From an uncultured Kouleothrix sp. (GTDB lineage: Bacteria > Chloroflexota > Chloroflexia > Chloroflexales > Roseiflexaceae): DNA of 8,561 nucleotides. Numbering within the stretch: position 1 is the first letter of the stretch; every line of letters begins with the position of its first letter. The notes beneath the pieces were generated by a model. It was given only the letters and a program-made list of their open reading frames with translations, did no database searches and was not told the origin of the DNA. Location of the stretch: the NCBI GenBank assembly GCA_937858455.1, contig CALLYN010000086.1, positions 1 to 8,561 on the forward strand, given 5' to 3'. Shown here one piece after another: positions 1 through 5,445 of the stretch. A program made the translations under genes and the position numbers.

Positions 1-227
<227 letters not shown>

Positions 228-247
<20 letters not shown>

Positions 248-277
248 TCAATTTCTCTGCGCCTCTATGGCTCCGTG
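228..277. repeat. Imperfect inverted repeat / hairpin element
   Basis: Arms at 228-245 (CACGGAGACACAGAGGCG) and 260-277 pair over 18 positions with two mismatches, around a 14-nt loop. The CACGGAG / ACACAGAG wording resembles dispersed palindromic intergenic repeats I recall from several bacterial phyla, but copy number cannot be judged from one window. It lies where the U32 frame loses its homology upstream and supplies the in-frame TGA. No T-run follows either arm, so it is not a canonical terminator. Confidence 0.7.
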
Positions 278-349
278 GCCAATCCGTACATCCAACTGAA
301 AAAACGCTTCAGGCAGGTCGGTTATAGTCTGCAAGACAATTTCAAGCCA

Positions 350-1510
350 TCACTGCCCGGCAGTCTTGGGCGCGGGTTTCAACGCTTCGAGGTAAAGATT
401 GATGGTGACTTCGCTGCCGATGTCGAAACCGCCGCCCGGCATCGCCGTGCCGTAGTTCATTCCGAAATCGCGGCGGTTGATTTTGGTGTGACCTTCGATG
501 CCGACGGTCAGCACCTGCCGGATACCCTGCCCGCGCTGTTCGCGGCGCACGTCGTAGACATAGGCGCGGACGCGATCGCCGGGGCGGAACATTTCGCGCG
601 GGATCATCTCGTCGCGGCGGATGATCGCTTCGCCACGGCCGAGATCGACGATGACATTGCCGTATTCGACGCGCTTGACGACGCCGTTGACGATGTCGCC
701 GATGCGATCCTTGTATTCCTCATACTGGCGGTCGCGTTCGGCCTCGCGCACCTTCTGCACGATGACCTGCTTGGCCGATTGCGCGGCGATGCGGCCGAGA
801 TCGAAGGGCGGCAGCTTGTCGGCGATGGCGTCGCCGACCTGCGCGGCCGGATTGGAGCGGCGCGCGTCCTCAATGGAGATTTCCGTCGCCGGATTCTCGA
901 CCAGCTCAACCACCTGCAGATGGCGCCACAGACGCAATTCGCCGGTGCGCGGGTTCGCCGCGCTGCCGCCAAACGGCGCGAATAGCACAAGCGCGTCGGC
1001 GCCGGCGTCGGCCGCTGCCTGGCCGAGCGCCACGGTATCGGGCGAGTGCGGCAGCTTCGCCAGCAGCGGCAGCTGCGTTGCTTTGCGAGCGGCCGCAACG
1101 ATCCGCGCCGACTGCTCGGCATGGGCCGCGAGGTTCAGCTCGATGCCGGCGATGCCCTCAGCGCCCTCGAGCGCGGCCGCGATCGCGCCATACTCATCGG
1201 CATTCGCGCCTATAATGCTCAAGATCACCGGCGTGCTCCAGCCCGCCCACGTCGGCGCGTAGCGATCGAGCACATGCGCCAGCCCCGGGTTCGGCCAGGT
1301 GCCGGCCAGCAGCAGCCCGGCCGGCGTTTCGAGCACCAGCGGTCGGCCGCGCCGGCCCTGCAGCGACGTGCTGCGCGTCACGATCGCCCCGATGGCGCGC
1401 ATGTCGACCGAGCGGGCATACTCGACGCCATAGCCAAAGCAGCCTGCGGCGGCCAGCACCGGGCTGCTCAGCCGCAACCCATATGGGTTGTGAGGTGCTA
1501 GATCAAGCAT
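350..1510 (-). CDS. Chimeric ORF: dihydroorotate dehydrogenase N-terminus / NusA NTD-S1 / YceI C-terminus
   Basis: A single open frame of 386 codons. Residues 1 to about 185 match a class-1-like dihydroorotate dehydrogenase: NPYGLRLSSPVLAAAGCFGYG at the flavin-binding N-terminus, then LPLLAKLP and AAADAGADALVLFAP strands. The ELNxSCPN segment reads ELNLAAH (124-130), so the usual catalytic cysteine or serine region is not conserved. Residues about 187-328 are NusA: the end of its N-terminal domain (PPFDLGRIAAQSAKQ, IVQKVREAERDRQYEEYK) and the S1 domain (GDIVNGVVKRVEYGNVIVDL, then FRPGDRVRAYVYDVRREQRG), lacking the start and both KH domains. Residues about 330-386 are the last strands of a YceI lipocalin-like fold (GHTKINRRDFGMNYG, GSEVTINLYLEALKP). 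No part is complete, so no enzyme, elongation factor or YceI barrel is expected to work. The start is ATG at 1508-1510 without a clear Shine-Dalgarno sequence. It may be a misassembly rather than a gene. Confidence 0.75.
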   Translation of the reverse strand: MLDLAPHNPYGLRLSSPVLAAAGCFGYGVEYARSVDMRAIGAIVTRSTSLQGRRGRPLVLETPAGLLLAGTWPNPGLAHVLDRYAPTWAGWSTPVILSIIGANADEYGAIAAALEGAEGIAGIELNLAAHAEQSARIVAAARKATQLPLLAKLPHSPDTVALGQAAADAGADALVLFAPFGGSAANPRTGELRLWRHLQVVELVENPATEISIEDARRSNPAAQVGDAIADKLPPFDLGRIAAQSAKQVIVQKVREAERDRQYEEYKDRIGDIVNGVVKRVEYGNVIVDLGRGEAIIRRDEMIPREMFRPGDRVRAYVYDVRREQRGQGIRQVLTVGIEGHTKINRRDFGMNYGTAMPGGGFDIGSEVTINLYLEALKPAPKTAGQ

Positions 1511-1765
1511 ATGTTTACTGCATACAAGTCTTTACTATCTGTTGTATACCAAATGCCACCGAATTGCTGTGTTCAGAACCGTGTTCTTTTGTTACCATAC
1601 CATGAGTATGGCTGAGCCAGGAAAAATTTTGCACTGCTTTCTAACAGACTTCGTATAACTCGTGTAATATTATGGTACTTGCTGATCTTCTGTGTACAGT
1701 ATTTCGGCACAGAGCGCGGAAAAACTCCACACGATACGGAGAAGAGTACCGCGCTGCCGAAGGCT
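1511..1765. other. Divergent AT-rich spacer with several short palindromes
   Basis: No credible gene lies here. The stretch separates the minus-strand chimeric frame from the plus-strand response regulator, so it should hold promoters for both. I see AGAAC-CGT-GTTCT at 1575-1587 (5-bp arms), CCATAC-CATGA-GTATGG at 1595-1611 (6-bp arms), and GGC-TGA-GCC at 1610-1618. These could be operator sites or small hairpins, but I cannot assign a regulator. The 3-base centre of the first does not fit the 4-base centre of a LexA box. Confidence 0.5.
1629..1659 (+). promoter_or_regulatory. Weak candidate promoter for the response regulator
   Basis: TTGCAC (1629-1634) and TATAAC (1654-1659) are separated by 19 bases, which is longer than ideal. 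AT-rich alternatives such as TAATAT (1665-1670) lie just downstream. If used, either would give a leader of about 300 nt before the regulator's start codon. Similarity alone supports it. Confidence 0.25.
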
Positions 1766-1767
1766 GA

Positions 1768-1908
1768 GGGCGCCAGCTGCGTACGCCCTAAAAGCCTGTT
1801 TGCAAAGGGCGCCCGAGGGGCTATGCTCCTCGCACTTCCCTTCTAGCGGGTGGCGGCCACCCGTCGGAAAAAGTGGATATTTGGAAGGATGAATCCCCTC
1901 CAAACCAC
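1768..1908 (+). promoter_or_regulatory. Structured leader region upstream of the response regulator (possible cis-regulatory RNA)
   Basis: Several GC-rich stems occur in series. GGGCG (1768-1772) can pair with CGCCC (1784-1788), which can alternatively pair with GGGCG (1807-1811), so these two are mutually exclusive. CGAGGGG/CTCCTCG at 1814-1832 forms a 7-bp stem with one wobble. CGGGTGG-CGG-CCACCCG at 1847-1863 is a perfect 7-bp stem. A 12-pair stem with two bulges spans 1873-1908 (GTGG/CCAC, TTTGGA/TCCAAA, GG/CC). The last ends about 70 nt before the regulator's start. I do not recognise a known riboswitch class. It could equally be a decayed dispersed repeat. Confidence 0.35.
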
Positions 1909-1978
1909 CCTTTAAGATGGCTTCTAAAGTCTATTGGAGTATAGTCGAGATCACATCAGTTCTGCAAGCGGAGGCACA

Positions 1979-2353
1979 ATGGCGAAGCTCTTACTGGTGG
2001 AAGATAATGAAATGAACCAGGATATGCTCTCGCGCCGCCTGCGCCGTAGAGGCTACGAGGTCATTATCGCGGCGGATGGGCGCCAGGGTATCGATGTAGC
2101 GCTGGCGGAATGGCCCGACCTGATCCTGATGGATATGAGCCTGCCGGTGATCGACGGATGGGAGGCGACCCGCCTGCTAAAGGCCCAGCCGACGACACGC
2201 GCCATTCCGGTGATCGCGCTGACCGCGCATGCGATGTCGGGCGATCGCGAGCGGGCGCTGGCCGCCGGCTGCGACGAATACGATACCAAGCCGATCGATT
2301 TGCAGCGCCTGGTCGATAAGATCGAGCTGCTGCTCGCCCGATCGCGAACGTAG
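1979..2353 (+). CDS. Stand-alone receiver-domain response regulator (CheY/DivK type)
   Basis: The 124-residue protein is one receiver domain and nothing else, so output must come through protein-protein contact or phosphotransfer. The phosphorylation site is complete: acidic pair E8/D9 (LLLVEDNEMN), phospho-acceptor D52 (LILMDMSLPVIDG), switch threonine T82 (ALTAHAM), Y101 on the signalling face, and K104 in DTKPID. The DNEMN and GCDEYDTKPID wording is typical of receivers linked to hybrid histidine kinases and of DivK-like proteins. I chose ATG 1979 because GGAGG at 1970-1974 lies four bases before it; an upstream in-frame ATG at 1934 adds only an unconserved 15-residue tail and lacks such a site. 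No kinase gene is nearby, so this is an orphan regulator whose partner is unknown. The protein is cytoplasmic. Confidence 0.93.
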   Translation: MAKLLLVEDNEMNQDMLSRRLRRRGYEVIIAADGRQGIDVALAEWPDLILMDMSLPVIDGWEATRLLKAQPTTRAIPVIALTAHAMSGDRERALAAGCDEYDTKPIDLQRLVDKIELLLARSRT

Positions 2354-2500
2354 CCCCCTCGCGCCGGTGTGGCAGCAAGCCTGCCGGCCCCCCACTTCTG
2401 CCTCACGCCCCGCTGCCCGGCTGGCTGCCGACCGCGTGCCAGCCGCCGATTTCGCCTGCTTACGACGCCCGCGCGTTGGCAAAATTTCGTTGAAAAACGC
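2354..2500 (+). other. GC-rich intergenic stretch with a weak hairpin after the response regulator
   Basis: No gene is supported. GGCTGGC (2419-2425) pairs perfectly with GCCAGCC (2438-2444) around a 12-nt loop, and GGCAG-CAAGC-CTGCC forms a smaller stem at 2371-2385. Neither is followed by a real T-run, so intrinsic termination here is possible but not shown. Confidence 0.35.
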
Positions 2501-2529
2501 TTGACTCGGAACACATGTTCTGATATACT
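2501..2529 (+). promoter_or_regulatory. Strong sigma-70-type promoter with extended -10
   Basis: TTGACT (2501-2506, five of six consensus bases) and TATACT (2524-2529, five of six) are separated by exactly 17 bases. TG at 2521-2522 makes it an extended -10. Transcription should begin near 2536, giving a leader of about 108 nt before ATG 2644. The spacer is largely filled by a LexA-type box, so repressor and RNA polymerase could not bind together. Confidence 0.82.
2509..2520. promoter_or_regulatory. LexA (SOS) box, Gram-positive type, inside the promoter spacer
   Basis: GAACACATGTTC matches the core of the Bacillus/Actinobacteria LexA site (CGAACRNRYGTTYC) at every core position: GAAC, then A-C-A-T fitting R-N-R-Y, then GTTC. 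It also reads as perfect 5-bp arms, GAACA-CA-TGTTC. Chloroflexota are thought to use this type of site rather than the E. coli CTGT-N8-ACAG. Its place between -35 and -10 is ideal for repression. Confidence 0.6.
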
Positions 2530-2546
2530 TCTCTCAGCCCGATATA

Positions 2547-2558
2547 GAACAAACGTTT
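2547..2558. promoter_or_regulatory. Second, slightly degenerate LexA-type box downstream of the start site
   Basis: GAACAAACGTTT fits GAAC-RNRY-GTTY with one deviation from the perfect arm. Its centre is 38 bp from that of the first box and about 10-20 bp past the predicted transcription start. Tandem sites suggest cooperative or tighter repression, which is inference. Confidence 0.45.
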
Positions 2559-2643
2559 TATTTACAGAGATGCGTACAAGCAATATCGGTTCGGGCGGCA
2601 CCCGGTGGCAACGCAACAGGCGCTGGAAAAGGAGGCCCCAGCA

Positions 2644-3183
2644 ATGGCAGTACGTAGTCAAGAAATCCGCAACACCGCCGCCCGAAACGGTTCTACGTCG
2701 GCCCGTGGGGCGATAACCGTCCCGCCGATCTCGCTGCACACGATTGCCTATATTGTCACGGCACTGTTGGCATTGCTCGCGATCTACGCTATTATGGGCA
2801 ATGTTATGGGCTGGGGGCGTAGCAAAGTCGATGATCTGCGCTATGGCACGACGCGCACATTCCAGGTCGACGAAGTGGTAGGCCACAACGATGGCGCCGG
2901 CACGCCATCGCACTTCATCGCGATGAACCTGAATCGCCAGGTAGTGGTGATCGAGATCCCCGGCGGCGACGCGAGCAAGATCCGAACGCTCACCGGGCCG
3001 TACCTCTTTGGCGCGGGCGAAGACAAGACGCCGGTGGTATTGCGCTTCGACGACCTGAACCGCGACGGCTCGAAAGACCTGGTCGTCAATGTCAAGAACG
3101 AAGAGATCGTGTATCTGAACAAAGACGGTCAGTTCCAGCCGATCACGCCCGAGGAGCGCGCCCGGCTCGCTCCGGCACAATAG
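2644..3183 (+). CDS. Single-pass membrane-anchored protein with a Ca-binding-like DxNxDGxxD motif; function unknown
   Basis: A 179-residue protein. Residues 1-28 are a basic N-terminal tail without a signal-peptidase site, and residues about 31-56 form one hydrophobic helix, so the rest is probably outside the membrane. The outer part begins near DDLRYGTTRTFQVDEVVGHND (63-83), continues SHFIAMNLNRQVVVIEIPGGD (89-109), and ends with RFDDLNRDGSKDLVV, where D137, N139, D141 and D145 form a DxNxDGxxD loop like those of FG-GAP/VCBS repeats. I recall conserved uncharacterised proteins of this layout in Chloroflexota and Actinobacteria but know no function. ATG 2644 is preferred over the in-frame GTG at 2605 because AAGGAGG (2629-2635) lies eight bases upstream. 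The gene is alone between its own promoter and terminator. LexA-type boxes suggest DNA-damage induction. Confidence 0.85.
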   Translation: MAVRSQEIRNTAARNGSTSARGAITVPPISLHTIAYIVTALLALLAIYAIMGNVMGWGRSKVDDLRYGTTRTFQVDEVVGHNDGAGTPSHFIAMNLNRQVVVIEIPGGDASKIRTLTGPYLFGAGEDKTPVVLRFDDLNRDGSKDLVVNVKNEEIVYLNKDGQFQPITPEERARLAPAQ

Positions 3184-3210
3184 CCGCTGGGCTGCGGTAT
3201 AGTCAGGGTT

Positions 3211-3242
3211 CGGGGGCGGCATTGCCGCCCCCGATTTTTTTT
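3211..3242 (+). terminator. Strong rho-independent terminator of the membrane-protein gene
   Basis: A perfect 10-bp stem, CGGGGGCGGC (3211-3220) with GCCGCCCCCG (3224-3233), has a three-base loop and is followed by eight T residues at 3235-3242. It starts 27 bases after the stop codon. Confidence 0.93.
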
Positions 3243-3283
3243 GGTATGCCCTGCCTGGCAAAGCCTGGCAGGGCATACCAAAA
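3239..3283. repeat. Perfect 17-bp inverted repeat overlapping the terminator T-run
   Basis: TTTTGGTATGCCCTGCC (3239-3255) is the exact reverse complement of 3267-3283, with an 11-nt spacer. The left arm begins within the terminator's T-run. On the minus strand the hairpin would be followed by a T-run and act as a terminator, but no minus-strand gene reads towards it. It could be a back-up stem, a bidirectional terminator or a small dispersed palindromic element. Confidence 0.88.
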
Positions 3284-3328
3284 GACACGTGATCAAACTG
3301 AGGTAGGATTACATCATTACCAAATTCG

Positions 3329-3337
3329 TGGTATTAT
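3329..3337 (+). promoter_or_regulatory. Candidate extended -10 promoter for the ABC exporter
   Basis: TG (3329-3330), one base, then TATTAT (3332-3337) fits an extended -10. The -35 region is poor (TTACAT at 3309-3314 with 17-base spacing). It would give a leader of about 65 nt, which includes a small GCCGC/GCGGC hairpin at 3377-3392 just before the ribosome-binding site. Confidence 0.35.
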
Positions 3338-3408
3338 TTAAGAGTATTGATTATCTCAAAGGTTAAGTTCTGCAGTGCCGCTCGTACGCGGCGGAATAAC
3401 GGAGCTCT

Positions 3409-5286
3409 ATGATTGCACAATCGGGCACGCACGCGCGGCGGCCAAGCGAGGGCGCAGAGCCGCCTAAACCTTGGCGCGAGCGTATACAGGATATTCGCAC
3501 CGCCTATGGCAACATCCCAGCCGCGTTTCGGCTGGTGTGGAATGCCGACAAGCGCAGCACAATCGTCATGGCGCTGCTGACGCTGATTGGCGCGGCATTG
3601 CCGATCTCGCAGGCGTGGGTCGGCAAGCTGATCGTCGACTCGGTGGTTCACTCGATCAATGCGAAAGTCGGCTCGCAGGCGGGCTTGATCGTCGCGCTGC
3701 CATACCTGGGCATTGAGTTTGGCCTGATCCTGCTTGGCGCGGTGATCGCGCAGATCCGCCGGCTGGCCGAGCACGTGCTGAACGCGCGGCTGGGCCACCA
3801 TATAAACAGCTCGGTGATCCGCAAGGCGCTCGCGCTCGATCTGCAGTACTTCGAGGATGCCAGCTTCTACGATAAGCTGCAGAATGCGCGCCGCGAGGCC
3901 GACTACCGCGCGCTCGGCATTATTAACGGCGGCTTTCTGGTGCTTCAGAATATCATCACGCTTGCCTCGTTTGCGGTGGCGCTGTTCGCCTTCAGCCCGC
4001 TGATCGCCCTGCTGCTGTTCGGCGCGACGATCCCATCGTTTATCGCCCAGAACAAGTACAGCAAGATCCAGTTCAGGCTGCTCACCTGGCGCGCGCCCGA
4101 GTCGCGGCGCATGAATTATCTCGAGCACGTGCTCACCGTCGATAACACAGTCAAGGAGATCAAGCTGTTCGGGCTGGGCGAGCCGCTGCTGCAGCGCTAC
4201 ACCGACATGTTCTGGAAGATCTTCGAGGAAGATGAGCACCTGGCGCGCCGCCGCTCGCTGGTAAGCCTACTATGGGGCATGGTCGCCTCGGCGAGCTACT
4301 ACGGCGCGTATGCCTGGATCATCTTTCTGGCGGCCGGCGGCAGCATTACGCTTGGCCTCATGACCTTCTACCTTGCGCTGTTTCGCAATAGCCAGGGCAC
4401 GTTCCAGGGCCTGTTCGACAATTTCAACCGGCTGTACGAAAACGGGCTGTTTATGGACAACCTGTTCGGCTTTTTGAAGCTGACGCCGCAGATGCCGGTG
4501 AGCGCGCGGCCCGTGCCGATGCCGCAGACGCTGACGCGCGGCCTTGAGTTCCGCAATGTCTGGTTTCGTTACCCCGGCCGCGACGATTGGGCGCTGCGCG
4601 ATCTGAACCTGACGATCGCGCCGGGCGAGAAGCTGGCGCTGGTAGGGCAGAATGGCGCCGGCAAGACTACGCTGATCAAGCTGCTGACGCGCCTGTACGA
4701 CCCGAGCGAAGGCCAGATTCTGCTCGACGGCGTGGACCTGCGCGAGTACGACCCCGACGAGCTGCGCAAGCGCATCGGCGTGATCTTTCAGGATTTTGTG
4801 CGCTACCAGCTCACCGCCAAGGAGAACATCGGCTTCGGCCAGATCGACCGGCTCGACGACACCGAGCGCCTGGCCAGCTCGGCCGAGCGCGGCGGGGCCG
4901 ACGAGGTGGTGTCGGAGCTGCCCGAGGGCATGGAGACAATGCTTGGTCGCTGGTTCGAGAAGGGCCACGAGCTTTCGGGCGGGCAGTGGCAGAAGATCGC
5001 GCTCAGCCGTGCGTTCATGCGCGATAGCGAGGTGCTGGTGCTGGACGAGCCGACCGCCGCGCTTGATGCCGAGCGCGAGTACGAGATCTTCCAGCGCTTC
5101 CGCGACCTGACTGCCGGCAAGATCGCGGTGCTGATCTCGCACCGCTTCAGCACAGTGCGTATGGCCGACCGGATCGCGGTGGTTGAGAACGGGCAGATCA
5201 GCGAGCTTGGCTCGCACGACGAGCTGCTGGCGCTTGGCGGCACCTACGCGCGCCTGTTCGAGATGCAGGCCGAGGGATATCGCTAG
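3409..5286 (+). CDS. ABC exporter, fused membrane and ATPase domains (peptide/lipid exporter type)
   Basis: The 625-residue half-transporter should dimerise in the cytoplasmic membrane and export a substrate using ATP. The six-helix region covers roughly residues 50-335, with hydrophobic segments near 51-71, 92-115, 176-215 and 286-330. The ATPase domain has every motif: Walker A GQNGAGKTT (413-421, K419), Q-loop Q461, signature LSGGQ (522-526), Walker B VLVLDE (542-547, catalytic E547) and switch H578 in ISHRFSTVR. The FQDFVRYQLTAKENIGFG segment after the Q-loop resembles NisT-like exporters of modified peptides, but no precursor peptide or maturation enzyme is nearby, so the substrate is open. 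ATG 3409 has GGAG at 3401-3404, four bases upstream. Length is normal for a half-transporter. It appears monocistronic and faces the DUF2298 gene convergently. Confidence 0.93.
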   Translation: MIAQSGTHARRPSEGAEPPKPWRERIQDIRTAYGNIPAAFRLVWNADKRSTIVMALLTLIGAALPISQAWVGKLIVDSVVHSINAKVGSQAGLIVALPYLGIEFGLILLGAVIAQIRRLAEHVLNARLGHHINSSVIRKALALDLQYFEDASFYDKLQNARREADYRALGIINGGFLVLQNIITLASFAVALFAFSPLIALLLFGATIPSFIAQNKYSKIQFRLLTWRAPESRRMNYLEHVLTVDNTVKEIKLFGLGEPLLQRYTDMFWKIFEEDEHLARRRSLVSLLWGMVASASYYGAYAWIIFLAAGGSITLGLMTFYLALFRNSQGTFQGLFDNFNRLYENGLFMDNLFGFLKLTPQMPVSARPVPMPQTLTRGLEFRNVWFRYPGRDDWALRDLNLTIAPGEKLALVGQNGAGKTTLIKLLTRLYDPSEGQILLDGVDLREYDPDELRKRIGVIFQDFVRYQLTAKENIGFGQIDRLDDTERLASSAERGGADEVVSELPEGMETMLGRWFEKGHELSGGQWQKIALSRAFMRDSEVLVLDEPTAALDAEREYEIFQRFRDLTAGKIAVLISHRFSTVRMADRIAVVENGQISELGSHDELLALGGTYARLFEMQAEGYR

Positions 5287-5309
5287 ACGCGATCTACCAA
5301 GCGTTGCGG

Positions 5310-5318
5310 TTATCCACA
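5310..5318 (+). promoter_or_regulatory. DnaA box 1 (perfect consensus)
   Basis: TTATCCACA, an exact match to the bacterial DnaA 9-mer TTATNCACA, in the first copy of the direct repeat. Confidence 0.65.
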
Positions 5319-5371
5319 AAATATCCAGGTTGCCGATGCCGGCGCGCATAGCGAGCTGCCGGAGGGTGCGG

Positions 5372-5380
5372 TTATCCACA
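5372..5380 (+). promoter_or_regulatory. DnaA box 2 (perfect consensus)
   Basis: TTATCCACA in the second repeat copy, 62 bp from box 1 and in the same orientation. That spacing is close to six helical turns, so both boxes would face the same side of the DNA. Confidence 0.65.
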
Positions 5381-5423
5381 GAGTATCCAGATTGCCGATG
5401 CCGGCGCGCACATCTGTGTACTT

Positions 5424-5432
5424 TGTGGATAA
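5424..5432 (-). promoter_or_regulatory. DnaA box 3 (perfect consensus, inverted)
   Basis: TGTGGATAA on the plus strand is TTATCCACA on the minus strand. With its flanks (5422-5433) it is the perfect 12-bp inverse of 5309-5320. It ends 13 bases before the DUF2298 gene's stop codon. Confidence 0.65.
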
Positions 5433-5445
5433 CTGCCGAGCTGTA

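Larger units (their letters stand above)
5305..5412. repeat. Direct repeat: 46-bp unit in two copies, 62-bp period
   Basis: Positions 5305-5350 and 5367-5412 agree at 42 of 46 bases; the differences (5319/5381, 5321/5383, 5329/5391, 5349/5411) are all transitions. Each unit carries a DnaA box near its start and a TTGCCGATGCCGGCGCGCA tail. A third, inverted and degenerate copy of the box-bearing end lies at 5422-5433. The repeat occupies most of the spacer between two convergent genes. No T-run terminator is visible for either gene. Confidence 0.9.

Noticed and set aside
1511..1560. Promoter for the chimeric minus-strand ORF
   Set aside because: A TGG-TATACA string on the minus strand is the only candidate, and no acceptable -35 lies at 16-18 bases.
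1575..1587. Third LexA box (AGAACCGTGTTCT)
   Set aside because: The GAAC and GTTC halves are separated by three bases rather than the required four, so half-site spacing is wrong.
1670..1903. Minus-strand 77-codon frame in the leader region
   Set aside because: No ribosome-binding site and no motif, and its sequence is explained by the palindromic stems of the leader.
2570..2716. Small 48-codon plus-strand ORF starting at ATG 2570, Trp- and Arg-rich
   Set aside because: It overlaps the start of the membrane-protein gene out of frame and has a poor ribosome-binding site. A leader peptide is conceivable, but nothing supports it.
2053..3288. Minus-strand frame of 411 codons
   Set aside because: It runs antisense through the response regulator, the SOS-type promoter, the membrane-protein gene and the terminator, all of which have far better support.
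3334..4239. Minus-strand frame of 301 codons
   Set aside because: Antisense shadow of the ABC exporter, rich in Arg, Gln and Asp without domain structure.
4270..5379. Minus-strand frame of 369 codons
   Set aside because: Antisense shadow of the ATPase domain that also crosses the DnaA-box repeats. No motif and no start signal.
5287..5445. Chromosomal origin of replication (oriC)
   Set aside because: Three DnaA boxes are present, but there is no AT-rich unwinding element and no dnaA/dnaN/recF neighbourhood, and the spacer lies between convergent genes.
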